This document shows positions 19,125-26,872 of a DNA stretch of 64,000 nucleotides, one piece after another. Origin of the DNA: Mycobacterium sp. DL592 (GTDB taxonomy: Bacteria; Actinomycetota; Actinomycetes; Mycobacteriales; Mycobacteriaceae); the NCBI RefSeq assembly GCF_011694515.1, contig NZ_CP050192.1:98379-162378 (forward strand). The letters run 5' to 3'. The notes beneath the pieces were generated by a model. It had not been told where the DNA came from. It worked only from the letters and a program-made list of their open reading frames with translations, and ran no database searches. The translations under genes and the position numbers were made by a program. The stretch's first letter is position 1. Each line of letters starts with the position of its first letter.

Positions 19125-20321
19125 ATGCCATATGACGTTGCCCGGGTGCGAGGTCTGCACCCCGCGCTGGGCGACGGATGGATGCGCTTCGATGCCCAAG
19201 CCGGGATGCTGATCCCCGAATCGGTGTCGACGACGGTGTCGACGGCGTTTCGCGGTTCGGCGACCAACCTCGCCAGCCCGCACCCGTCCTCGCGGCGCAG
19301 CGTCGCGGTCCTCGAGGCGGCCCGCCAGGCCGTCGCAGACCTCGTCAACGGCGACCCGGGCGGGGTGGTGCTCGGTGCCGACCGCTCGATCCTTCTGACG
19401 TCGCTGGCCGATGCGTCGTCGTCGCGCGCCGGAATCGGCTACGAAGTGGTGGTCAGCCGGCTCGACGACGAGGCGAACATCGCGCCGTGGCTGCGTGCGG
19501 CCAACCGATACGGCGCGAAGGTCAAGTGGGCCGAGGTCGACATCGAGACCGGCGAGCTGCCCACCTGGCAGTGGGAGAACCTGATCACCCCGCCCACCCG
19601 GTTGGTGGCCCTGACGTCGGCGTCCTCGACGCTGGGCACGATGACCGACGTCGGAGCGGTGAGCAAGCTCGTGCACGACGTCGGCGGGCTGGTCGTCGTG
19701 GACCATTCGGCGGCCGCGCCCTATCAGCTGCTGGACATCAATGAGGTCGAGGCCGACGTGGTGGCGCTCAACGCGCCGGCCTGGGGCGGCCCGCCGATCG
19801 GCGCGCTGGTGTTCCGCAACCCATCGTTGATCGACTCCTTTGGTTCGGTGTCGATGAACCCGTACGCCAGCGGCCCGGCTCGCCTGGAGCTCGGTGGCCA
19901 CCAGTACGGCATGTTGGCCGGTGTGGTCGCCAGTGTGGAATACCTCGCCGGGCTCGATGAGTCGGCTCGGGGTAGCCGACGCGAAAGACTCGGCGTATCA
20001 ATGCAATCGGCGAACAGCTACCTCAGCCAGCTGTTCGATTATCTGATGACCTCGCTGCGGTCGCTGCCGCTGGTGATGGTCATCGGCCACCCCGAGGTTC
20101 ACATTCCGGTGGTGAGTTTCGCGGTCACTGGCGTGCCCGCCGAACGGGTGGTCCAGCGGCTGGCCGACAACGGGATCCTGGCCATCTGCAACGCCAGTTC
20201 GCGTGTGCTCGACCTGATCGGCGTCAACGACATCGGCGGTGCGGTCACCATCGGGCTGGCGCACTACTCGACCCTGGGTGAGGTCGACCAGCTGGTCCGC
20301 GCGCTGGCGTCGCTGGGCTGA
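19125..20321 (+). CDS. Cysteine-desulfurase/aminotransferase class V-fold protein lacking the PLP lysine (Rv3778c-like)
   Basis: This 398-residue protein has the overall layout of SufS/NifS-like class V enzymes. Examples are [11 protein letters not shown] near the start, the [10 protein letters not shown] strand at ~190-199, and [10 protein letters not shown] at ~221-230. In active enzymes the segment before that reads S-G-H-K, with Lys holding the cofactor. Here it reads N-A-P-A, so position 219 is Ala. As I recall the M. tuberculosis homologue Rv3778c also lacks it, so this is a family trait and not a local mutation. It may bind PLP differently or have another role. I chose ATG 19125 over GTG 19116. 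It diverges from the Rv3779-like gene. Confidence 0.75.
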   Translation: MPYDVARVRGLHPALGDGWMRFDAQAGMLIPESVSTTVSTAFRGSATNLASPHPSSRRSVAVLEAARQAVADLVNGDPGGVVLGADRSILLTSLADASSSRAGIGYEVVVSRLDDEANIAPWLRAANRYGAKVKWAEVDIETGELPTWQWENLITPPTRLVALTSASSTLGTMTDVGAVSKLVHDVGGLVVVDHSAAAPYQLLDINEVEADVVALNAPAWGGPPIGALVFRNPSLIDSFGSVSMNPYASGPARLELGGHQYGMLAGVVASVEYLAGLDESARGSRRERLGVSMQSANSYLSQLFDYLMTSLRSLPLVMVIGHPEVHIPVVSFAVTGVPAERVVQRLADNGILAICNASSRVLDLIGVNDIGGAVTIGLAHYSTLGEVDQLVRALASLG

Positions 20322-20324
20322 GTC

Positions 20325-21308
20325 TCATTCGCTGACGGTGAGCAGTACCTTTCCGTAGGTCTGTCCACTGGCCAGCGCGCGGTGCGCGTGGGCGGCGTCG
20401 GTGATCGGGTAGCGCCCGCCGATGACTGGACGGACCCGGCCGTCGGCGACCATCGGCCACACCGCGTCCACCACCTGCGCGACGATCGCGCTCTTGCCGT
20501 GAGCGCCCCCGACCGGGCGGGCGCGCAGCGTCGTTCCGATCACACGCAGCCGCTTGGTCATCAGCTTGCCGATGTTGAGGTCCGCTTTGACGCCGCCCTG
20601 CATACCGATGATGACCAACCGGCCGTCGGGCGCCAGCGCGTCGAGATTCCGGTCGAGGTACGCCGCGCCCATGATGTCGAGGATGACGTCGGCACCCGCG
20701 CCGCCGGTGGCTTCGCGGATTCGAGCGACGAAATCTTCGTCGCGGTAAGAAATCACGGTGTCGGCACCGAATTCGCGGCAGAGTTCGAGTTTGTCCGCGG
20801 AGCCCGCTGTCGCGGCCACCCTGGCGCCTAGTGCATGCGCGACCTGGATGGCGTGAGTGCCGATGCCGCTGGCGCCGCCGTGTACCAGCAACACCTCGTC
20901 CGGCTGCAGCGCCGCGGCGGTGACGACGTTCGACCACACCGTGCACGCCACCTCCGGTAGCGCGGCGGCGTCGTGCAGGCTCACGCCGGAGGGCAACGGC
21001 ATCAGCTGGCCGGCGGGCACCGCCACGTATTCTGCATAGCCGCCGCCTGCCAGCAAAGCGCAAACCTCTTGTCCCACGCTCCAATCCGAGACGCCGCCGC
21101 CGACGGCGGCGATCACGCCAGAGACTTCAAGTCCCAGAATCGGGCTTGCGCCCGGCGGCGGCGGATAGTTGCCGGCGGCCTGCAGAAGATCGGCCCGATT
21201 CACTCCTGCCGAGCTGACCTCCACGAGTACCTCACCGTGTTCCGGTGACACATCGGGAACTTCCCGCCAGAGCAGGTTTTCGGAGGACTCGGCGACGATG
21301 GCGTACAT
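20325..21308 (-). CDS. NADPH:quinone oxidoreductase (zinc-free MDR family, Rv3777-like)
   Basis: This 327-residue medium-chain dehydrogenase/reductase is of the quinone-oxidoreductase type. It has the GroES-like N-domain with V-N-R-A-D-L-L-Q-A-A-G-x-Y-P-P-P, the catalytic core L-P-E-V-A-C-T-V-W-S-N, and the nucleotide motif H-G-G-A-S-G-I-G-T-H-A-I-Q at ~145-157. It lacks the cysteines that hold zinc in alcohol dehydrogenases. Its start lies five bases from a perfect palindrome shared with the divergent MarR gene, so the regulator probably controls it. The stop nearly touches that of the convergent PLP-fold gene. Confidence 0.88.
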   Translation of the reverse strand: MYAIVAESSENLLWREVPDVSPEHGEVLVEVSSAGVNRADLLQAAGNYPPPPGASPILGLEVSGVIAAVGGGVSDWSVGQEVCALLAGGGYAEYVAVPAGQLMPLPSGVSLHDAAALPEVACTVWSNVVTAAALQPDEVLLVHGGASGIGTHAIQVAHALGARVAATAGSADKLELCREFGADTVISYRDEDFVARIREATGGAGADVILDIMGAAYLDRNLDALAPDGRLVIIGMQGGVKADLNIGKLMTKRLRVIGTTLRARPVGGAHGKSAIVAQVVDAVWPMVADGRVRPVIGGRYPITDAAHAHRALASGQTYGKVLLTVSE

Positions 21309-21312
21309 GCCC

Positions 21313-21335
21313 TAAACGTACTACCGGTACGTTTA
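21313..21335. promoter_or_regulatory. Perfect inverted repeat, likely operator between qor and marR
   Basis: The sequence TAAACGTAC, five bases (TACCG), then GTACGTTTA is a perfect 9+9 inverted repeat. It sits immediately upstream of the quinone oxidoreductase start (21308) and ~55 bases before the divergent MarR-family start (21390). Its size and position suit a dimeric regulator that represses the oxidoreductase and perhaps itself. The binding protein is inferred from adjacency only; a TetR-type protein could also use such a site. Confidence 0.7.
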
Positions 21336-21389
21336 GCCGGAACCGAGGCTTTTGGCCTCGAACTCGGTAGCGTCGCTTACGATTGCGCT

Positions 21390-21902
21390 ATGGGAGGGAT
21401 AATTGCGGGGCGGACTGCATCTGAAATGCCGGGGCTAGATATTGCCGAGCAACGATCTTGGCAAAATTTTCTAGACGCGGCGCTGCGACTCTACGGAACG
21501 TTGAATCGTGGCTTGGTGGACAAACACAAGCTGACGCTGGTGGATGTCCGTTTGTTGGAGATCTTGGACAACTCCGAGACCGGATCGGCGCGGATGGGGG
21601 ATCTCGCCGATCAACTCATGTCGTTGCCGAGTCGGGTGACGCGTCAGATTCGGCGTCTGGAGACGGCCGGGCTGGTGCGTCGGGACGCGAGTCCTGACGA
21701 CGGGCGCGGTGTCTTGGCGAGCATCACCGATCGCGGTCGGGAGGTGGTCGAGGAAGCAATGCTCACGTACTCGCGTGGCGTACGGGAGAACTTCCTCGGG
21801 CCGCTGTCGCGCCCGCAGATGTCGGCGATGGGGGAGAACTGCCGGAGGATCAGCGCCTCGCTGAAGACCGGCGGCTCCTCTGCGAAAATCGGCCGGGTCT
21901 AG
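21390..21902 (+). CDS. MarR-family transcriptional regulator
   Basis: This 170-residue winged-helix protein is a MarR regulator. The recognition helix region L-M-S-L-P-S-R-V-T-R-Q-I-R-R-L-E-T-A-G-L-V-R-R is followed by the wing D-A-S-P-D-D-G-R-G-V, with the family's D-x-R-G signature. Start ATG 21390 gives a slightly long N-terminus; ATG 21426 (M-P-G-L-D) is an alternative, and neither has a clear ribosome site. It is divergent from the quinone oxidoreductase and shares the palindrome at 21313-21335. Ligands of such regulators are often phenolic or quinone-like, which would fit that neighbour. Confidence 0.88.
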   Translation: MGGIIAGRTASEMPGLDIAEQRSWQNFLDAALRLYGTLNRGLVDKHKLTLVDVRLLEILDNSETGSARMGDLADQLMSLPSRVTRQIRRLETAGLVRRDASPDDGRGVLASITDRGREVVEEAMLTYSRGVRENFLGPLSRPQMSAMGENCRRISASLKTGGSSAKIGRV

Positions 21903-21949
21903 CTCGGCCGACGGCCGCGTCGGAAACGCACACCGCTACGCTTGTTCGC

Positions 21950-22036
21950 GGTGGCGTGGCAGAGCGGCCTAATGCACTCGCCTTGAAAGCGAGAGACGGC
22001 TAACACCGTCCGGGGGTTCAAATCCCTCCGCCACCG
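21950..22036 (+). tRNA. tRNA-Ser (anticodon TGA)
   Basis: This is an 87-base class II tRNA. The acceptor stem pairs GGTGGCG with CGCCACC, with discriminator G at 22036 and CCA not encoded. The anticodon loop CTTGAAA has TGA at 21984-21986 within the CTCGC/GCGAG stem. The long variable arm and the GGTTCAAATCC T-arm are present. A decayed IS256-type transposase starts just downstream. Confidence 0.97.
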
Positions 22037-22073
22037 CTGTGTGATGTCTCGAGACATGCCGTTGATTTAATCG

Positions 22074-22345
22074 ATGTTCCGGCAGGACACTCTGATCGCG
22101 CTGCCCGAGGACTTGCTCAGGTAGCTGACCAAGACGGTGCTCGTTGAGGGCGCTCAACGAGGAGAAAACTGAGCACCTCGGCTCTGCGGAGCATGATCCG
22201 GCGGGTGCCGGGACCGACAACTTCGTCAAATTGACCGTGGTCAGGTCAGCGTCGGGCGACCTCACCGAAACCTGGGGACAGCGCTACGCGGCGGTGACCC
22301 GGCTGTGGGACAACGCCCGGACACAATTCATCCGGTCCCGGACTT
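22074..22345 (+). pseudogene. Decayed IS256-family (mutator type) transposase fragment
   Basis: Two frames carry pieces of an IS256-type transposase. The first (from 22074) reads ...L-P-E-D-L-L-R-stop-L-T-K-T-V-L-V-E-G. A +1 shift continues A-L-N-E-E-K-T-E-H-L-G-x-x-E-H-D-P-A-G, the typical N-terminal block of these enzymes. After a large internal loss comes E-T-W-G-Q-R-Y-A-A-V-T-R-L-W-D-N, which matches the block that in intact enzymes precedes the last catalytic Glu region. With an in-frame stop, a frameshift and missing catalytic centre, it cannot be active. It lies within 40 bases of the tRNA-Ser end. Confidence 0.72.
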
Positions 22346-22354
22346 TACGTCTGA

Positions 22355-22795
22355 TCAGCCGCCGCTGCCGCCACTGCCGCTGTCTGCCGCCGCCGCAGCC
22401 GACGATGACGCGGCCGCAGCCGCAGCGGACGCCGCCGCCGCGCGGCCTTCGGGGCTCGCGAGCGAAGGACCCGGATCCTTGTAGGTCGCGACCGGGGCGT
22501 AGCAGTTGAGTGTGAGCAACGTCTGCTTGGTCACCGAGCCGCTGCTGTTGGCGGGTGGCTGCGCATTGTGGTCATGCTGATTGGCCACGATGCAGTCAGC
22601 GCGGTCGACACGATCGCCTTGGGTAACCGCGACCACGGCCGTGTAGCCGGCGCTACTCAGCGCCGACTGGGCATCAGAATACTTCTGCCCGATCACATTT
22701 GGTGAGCTTGCGTTTGCAATCCAGCTGCCCCACAGTGTCACGCCCACCGAGGCCGCGACTGCCAGGCCGACGCCGGAAACGAGTCGTACGTTCAA
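22355..22795 (-). CDS. Exported small protein, PASTA-like, function unknown
   Basis: This ~146-residue protein has an N-terminal hydrophobic signal segment. A PASTA-like core follows (N-V-I-G-Q-K-Y-S-D-A-Q-S-A-L-S-S-A-G-Y), with a strand pair containing two cysteines (A-D-C-I-V and L-N-C-Y) that could form a disulfide. The last ~35 residues are almost only Ala and Ser, then Gly/Ser. The start is TTG 22795, which overlaps the upstream stop by four bases (TTGA), so the pair is co-translated. Similar small exported proteins occur widely in mycobacteria without an assigned role. Confidence 0.7.
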   Translation of the reverse strand: MNVRLVSGVGLAVAASVGVTLWGSWIANASSPNVIGQKYSDAQSALSSAGYTAVVAVTQGDRVDRADCIVANQHDHNAQPPANSSGSVTKQTLLTLNCYAPVATYKDPGPSLASPEGRAAAASAAAAAASSSAAAAADSGSGGSGG

Positions 22796-23073
22796 TGCGC
22801 CGGTACCGCCTTTGTGGTCGGCAGCACCGAGTCCGGCGTCGTCTCAGTCGCGGTGCCACCCATCTGCATGCCCGGCGCCGCCGGTTGCGTATAGCTGGTG
22901 TTGACTGGCGCGCTACCGGATCCGGCTTGCGGTATCGGTCCGCCCCCGACCGGGATATCTGGCTGGGAGAAGGCGAAAGCGCCCATTCCGACAATCGCGG
23001 CCGCGCCCGCGAGTAGAGCGAACGGCCTGAGCCGGGCCAAGCCGATAGCGGCAGACTGCTTATTGTCCTTCAT
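22792..23073 (-). CDS. Small single-pass membrane or exported protein, function unknown
   Basis: This is a 93-residue protein with a basic cytoplasmic start (~16 residues), one hydrophobic helix at ~17-35, and an extracytoplasmic Pro/Gly/Thr-rich tail that contains no cysteine. I recognise no family. It overlaps the following PASTA-like gene by four bases, so the two probably act together or are at least co-expressed. Upstream is the crotonase gene, on the same strand after an ~84-base gap. Confidence 0.65.
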   Translation of the reverse strand: MKDNKQSAAIGLARLRPFALLAGAAAIVGMGAFAFSQPDIPVGGGPIPQAGSGSAPVNTSYTQPAAPGMQMGGTATETTPDSVLPTTKAVPAH

Positions 23074-23157
23074 GCGTCAAGTCTGGTCTGGCCACTTGTT
23101 CAAATGCTGCGTCGTAGCTGTGACCTTGTTGAGAGCATGACGTTAGTCCATCCGACG

Positions 23158-23979
23158 TTATTCGCCGGTGAACTCCGGCTTGCGCTTCTCGAACATTGCC
23201 TTGATGCCCTCGCCCAGGTCCTTCGACGGCAGGAACGCCGAGTTCCACGCCGCGACGTAGCGCAGGCTGGCGGCGACGTCAGCAGTGCGCTGCTCGTCGA
23301 GCACGTCCTTGATGCCGTGCACCACCAGCGGTGAGTTCGCGGCGATCTCCGCGGCGGTCGCGTGCGCCGCGGCCAGCGTGGCCTCGGGGTCCGGGTAGAC
23401 GTCGTTGACCAAGCCGATCTTCTCGGCACGGACGGCGTCGATGTCCTTGCCGGTCAGGGCGAGTTCGCGCAGGTGTCCGTCGTTGAGGATGTACGGCAGC
23501 CGCGCCAGGCTGCCCACGTCGGCGACGATCGACAGCTTGACCTCGCGCACCGAGAACTTCGCATCAGCGCTGGCATAGCGAACGTCGACCGCACTGATGA
23601 GGTCCACGCCGCCGCCGATGCACCAGCCGTGGATCGAGGCGATGGTGGGGGTGCGGCAGTCGGCCACCGCGGTGATCGACTGCTGCATGCCCTTGAGCTT
23701 CTTGTGGAACTCGGCGCGCGGCCGAGCCGACGGATCGCCGCCCGCCGACGGCAGCATGCCGCCCATCGCCATGAGGTCCAGGCCGTAGCTGAAGTTGCGG
23801 CCCGAGCCGGTCAGCACGATCGCGCGGACCTCGGGGTCGGCGTCCAGGTCGGCGAAGACGGCAGGCATCTCGGCCCAGAAGGCGGGGCCCATGGCGTTGC
23901 CCTTGCCCGGTCCGAGCAGCGTGACCTGGGCGACGTTGTCCTTGACCTCGATGGCCAGCGATTCGTACGGCTCACTCAT
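23158..23979 (-). CDS. echA21: Crotonase-family enzyme, probably dienoyl-CoA isomerase type (EchA21-like)
   Basis: This 273-residue enoyl-CoA hydratase/isomerase-fold protein occupies the echA21 position of M. tuberculosis. The oxyanion-hole segments are F-S-Y-G-L-D-L and C-I-G-G-G-V-D-L. Instead of the two glutamates of classic hydratases it has E-V-K-L-S-I-V-A-D-V-G-S-L-A-R-L-P. That segment lines up with the E...ADVG..QRLP of delta3,5-delta2,4-dienoyl-CoA isomerases, whose catalytic acids are Asp and Glu in this stretch. A role in beta-oxidation of unsaturated fatty acids with odd-position double bonds is therefore likely; the CoA substrate is not known. Confidence 0.82.
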   Translation of the reverse strand: MSEPYESLAIEVKDNVAQVTLLGPGKGNAMGPAFWAEMPAVFADLDADPEVRAIVLTGSGRNFSYGLDLMAMGGMLPSAGGDPSARPRAEFHKKLKGMQQSITAVADCRTPTIASIHGWCIGGGVDLISAVDVRYASADAKFSVREVKLSIVADVGSLARLPYILNDGHLRELALTGKDIDAVRAEKIGLVNDVYPDPEATLAAAHATAAEIAANSPLVVHGIKDVLDEQRTADVAASLRYVAAWNSAFLPSKDLGEGIKAMFEKRKPEFTGE

Positions 23980-24002
23980 GCCACGAGGCTACGACGCGGA
24001 CT

Positions 24003-25145
24003 TCAGCGCAGCGTGGTCAGGGTGTTGTCGCGCAGTTCTGCGGCAAGTGCACCGACGACCGCCTTGAGACTGCCGAAGCTCGCTTCGGCCACCCGCAGCT
24101 GCCGAAGGTAGCTGGGTCCGCGGTCGATGATGGTGGTCAGTCGGTGCAGTTCCTCGAGACTGCCCAGTTCCTCGGCGATCGGGCTCAAGGTGCCGATCAG
24201 CTCCAGCAGATCCTCGGTAACGAGCCGTTCGTCACCGGCTGGACTGACCACGACGATCGACTCGATGCCGTAGCGCGCCGCGCGCCACTTGTTCTCCCGG
24301 TGGAACCATGCCGGGAACACCGGGATCTCCCGGCCCGCGTCCAACTCCCGGGAGAAGTGTTCGACCAGGGCCTGGGTGAGGGCCGCTATCGCACCGATCT
24401 CGTAGGCGGTGGAGATTCCGTCGAAGACGCGCAGCTCCACGGTGCCCCACTTGGGGGAGGGCCGAATGTCCCAGCGCAGATCGCCGCAACCCTCGATGAC
24501 CCCGATGTGCAGCAGGTCGGCGACCAGTTTCTCGTAGGACTCCCAGTCGCTGAACTGCGGTGTCAGCCCGGCGGTCGGCAGCTGTTGGAACATCAGGGCT
24601 CGATTGGAGGCATACCCGGTGATCTCGCCGGCCCAGAACGGGCTCGACGCGGACAGCGCCTGAAAGTGCGGCAGGTAGTTCAGCAGTCCGTTGACGATCG
24701 GCAGTACCTTGGCCCGCTTCTCGATGCCGACGTGAATGTGGACACCCCAGATCATCATCTGGCGCCCCCACCACTGTGTCCGGTCGATGAGGACCTCGTA
24801 GCGAGGGTTGCCCGGTGTCACCTGTTGTGCGAACCACTGGCTGAATGGGTGGGTACCAGAGGAGATCAGCTCTACCCCAAGGGGTTCGGCGATGTCGATG
24901 ACGGTGTGCACCAGCCGGCTCAGTTCGTCGACGGCATGAGTCACCACATGATGGGGTGCGGTCACCAGCTCGACGGTGTTGGTGAGTAGCTCACCGGTGA
25001 CATGTGGAAATCCTTCCGCCGGGCCGGTTTTGGCCAGTATCTCCGGAGCCGCCGGAGCGAGTTCCCCACTGCGCCGGTCCACGCAGGCGATCTCCCACTC
25101 GAGGCCGATCCGGGAGCGTTCCGCGGCTGTGAACTCGATACCCAC
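24003..25145 (-). CDS. GCS2-family carboxylate-amine ligase (YbdK/Rv0433-like), copy 1
   Basis: This 380-residue soluble enzyme belongs to the glutamate-cysteine ligase 2 family, which joins a gamma-carboxylate to an amine using ATP. Family marks are G-L-E-W-E-I near residue 14, the metal/ATP segment W-G-V-H-I-H-V-G-I (~132-140) and the R-P-S-P-K-W-G-T-V-E-L-R-V-F-D segment. Mycobacteria make mycothiol and not glutathione, so the substrate is probably not cysteine. A second member lies at 30960-32111 (about 20-30% similar by eye). It precedes the metINQ genes on the same strand, but the functional link is only by position. Confidence 0.82.
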   Translation of the reverse strand: MGIEFTAAERSRIGLEWEIACVDRRSGELAPAAPEILAKTGPAEGFPHVTGELLTNTVELVTAPHHVVTHAVDELSRLVHTVIDIAEPLGVELISSGTHPFSQWFAQQVTPGNPRYEVLIDRTQWWGRQMMIWGVHIHVGIEKRAKVLPIVNGLLNYLPHFQALSASSPFWAGEITGYASNRALMFQQLPTAGLTPQFSDWESYEKLVADLLHIGVIEGCGDLRWDIRPSPKWGTVELRVFDGISTAYEIGAIAALTQALVEHFSRELDAGREIPVFPAWFHRENKWRAARYGIESIVVVSPAGDERLVTEDLLELIGTLSPIAEELGSLEELHRLTTIIDRGPSYLRQLRVAEASFGSLKAVVGALAAELRDNTLTTLR

Positions 25146-25160
25146 CTCAGCGGTGCCTGA

Positions 25161-25823
25161 TCAACGACGGAGTGCCTTGTTGGACAGCCAGTTACCGAAG
25201 AACTGCGCGAACTGCACGAGCAGGATGATCGTCAGCACCGCGATCCAGGTGACCCACCAGTTGAACCTCTGATACCCATAGACGATCGCGAAGTTACCCA
25301 GGCCTCCGCCGCCCACCGACCCGGCGACTGCCGTCATATCGACGACCGAGATGAACACGAAGGTGTAGCCGAGGATCAGCGGCCCCAGTGCCTCAGGTAG
25401 AAGGACGCGGGTGATGATGCGAAATGGGCTGGCGCCCATGGCCTGTGCGGCCTCGACGACTCCCGGGTCGATCGAGACCAGGTTCTGTTCGACGATCCGG
25501 GAGATACCGAAGGTCGCCGCGATGATCAGGGCGAAGATTGCCGCACGGGTGCCGATCGTCGTGCCGACGACCGATAGCGTCAGCGGACCGATGGCGACGA
25601 TGAAGATGATGAACGGGATCGGGCGCACGAAGTTGACGATGACGTTGAGCAGGTTGTAGATCCACTTGTTCTCGAGAACCCCGCCCTTGCGGGTGGTGTA
25701 GAGCAACACCCCGAGGATCAGGCCGAGGAAGCCACCCAGGACCAGGGTGGTGATGACCATCTGGAGGGTCTCCCAGAGGGACTGCCAGAAGATCGGCTTG
25801 AGCACGTCCCAGTTGATGTTCAT
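25161..25823 (-). CDS. metI: Methionine ABC transporter permease MetI
   Basis: This 220-residue permease has five membrane helices and the usual EAA loop (E-A-A-Q-A-M-G-A-S-P-F-R-I-I-T-R-V-L-L-P-E-A). It takes up methionine with MetN and MetQ. The segment V-R-P-I-P-F-I-I-F and the C-terminal G-Y-Q-R-F-N-W-W are typical of MetI. Its ATG overlaps the metN stop by four bases, and it ends fifteen bases before the GCS2 ligase gene. Confidence 0.93.
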   Translation of the reverse strand: MNINWDVLKPIFWQSLWETLQMVITTLVLGGFLGLILGVLLYTTRKGGVLENKWIYNLLNVIVNFVRPIPFIIFIVAIGPLTLSVVGTTIGTRAAIFALIIAATFGISRIVEQNLVSIDPGVVEAAQAMGASPFRIITRVLLPEALGPLILGYTFVFISVVDMTAVAGSVGGGGLGNFAIVYGYQRFNWWVTWIAVLTIILLVQFAQFFGNWLSNKALRR

Positions 25824-26848
25824 CCCAACTCCTGCACGGTGGTGTGTGAACGAAGCTCCGTGACGACCTGCTCGACTGCGGAGTCCGACCCGGTCAGCGC
25901 GAGCGTTATGTTGCCCACGGACCTGCCCTGCAACGCGGAGATACCGCCGTAGACGAACTCGAAGCCGACGTCGGTGGACCGCACGGCGTCGGCCAGGATC
26001 GCACCGACCCGGTCCTGGTCGGCCACGCTGACGGCTACCAGCTTGCCTGGATAGCGCGCGGACAACTCGGCCGCGTCGGTGGGAGATGGTTTGTCGTGCA
26101 GGGAGTTCGAGACGATGGCCGTCGTGAGTTCTGCCTGAGGCTCGGAGAAGATGGTGTAGACATCACCCTCTTCGACCAGTTCGCCGCGGTCCAGAACCGC
26201 GACCCGGTCGGCGATCTTGCGGACGACGTCCATCTCGTGGGTGATCACGATGACGGTGATCCCGAAGTCGGCATTGACCCGCTGGAGTAGCCGCAGCACG
26301 TCGTTGGTGGTCTGTGGGTCAAGGGCCGATGTCGCCTCGTCGGCCAGCAGGATCTTGGGGTTGGCAGCCAGTGCGCGGGCGATCCCGACGCGTTGCTTCT
26401 GACCGCCGGACAGCTGTCGCGGGAAGGCCCAGGCTTTTTCGGCCAGCCCGACGAAGTGCAACAGCTCGGCGATGCGATCGCGGTGGGATTCCTTGGGCAC
26501 CCCGGCGGATTCGAGCGCGAACGCGATGTTGCCGTAGACCGTGCGCGAGTTCAGCAGGTTGAACTGCTGGAAGACCATGCCGATGCGGGTGCGCAGCTCT
26601 CTGGTCTGCTTGGCGGTCAGCGTCGTGATGTCGGTCCCCTCGACGATCACCTGACCGGAGGTGGGACGCTCCAGTGCGTTGATCAATCGCACCAGGGTGC
26701 TCTTGCCGGCGCCGGAGCCGCCGATGATGGCGTAGATGCTCCCGGACTCGATGGTCAGGCTGATCGACTCCACGGCGTTGAAGGTCTCTTTCGAGCCCTC
26801 GACCGGGTATGTCTTGGTGACGTTGACGAACTCAACGATCGGAGCCAT
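25820..26848 (-). CDS. metN: Methionine ABC transporter ATPase MetN with NIL domain
   Basis: This 342-residue ATPase has Walker A G-G-S-G-A-G-K-S-T, signature L-S-G-G-Q-K-Q-R-V and Walker B I-L-L-A-D-E-A. After the ATPase fold (residues 1-~245) comes a C-terminal NIL domain (~265-340), which in MetN proteins binds methionine and lets internal methionine shut down uptake. It overlaps metI by four bases and follows metQ by ~24 bases. The gene set is the standard metQ-metN-metI order. Confidence 0.94.
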   Translation of the reverse strand: MAPIVEFVNVTKTYPVEGSKETFNAVESISLTIESGSIYAIIGGSGAGKSTLVRLINALERPTSGQVIVEGTDITTLTAKQTRELRTRIGMVFQQFNLLNSRTVYGNIAFALESAGVPKESHRDRIAELLHFVGLAEKAWAFPRQLSGGQKQRVGIARALAANPKILLADEATSALDPQTTNDVLRLLQRVNADFGITVIVITHEMDVVRKIADRVAVLDRGELVEEGDVYTIFSEPQAELTTAIVSNSLHDKPSPTDAAELSARYPGKLVAVSVADQDRVGAILADAVRSTDVGFEFVYGGISALQGRSVGNITLALTGSDSAVEQVVTELRSHTTVQELG

Positions 26849-26872
26849 CTGCTCTCCTTGCTGCTGGACCGG

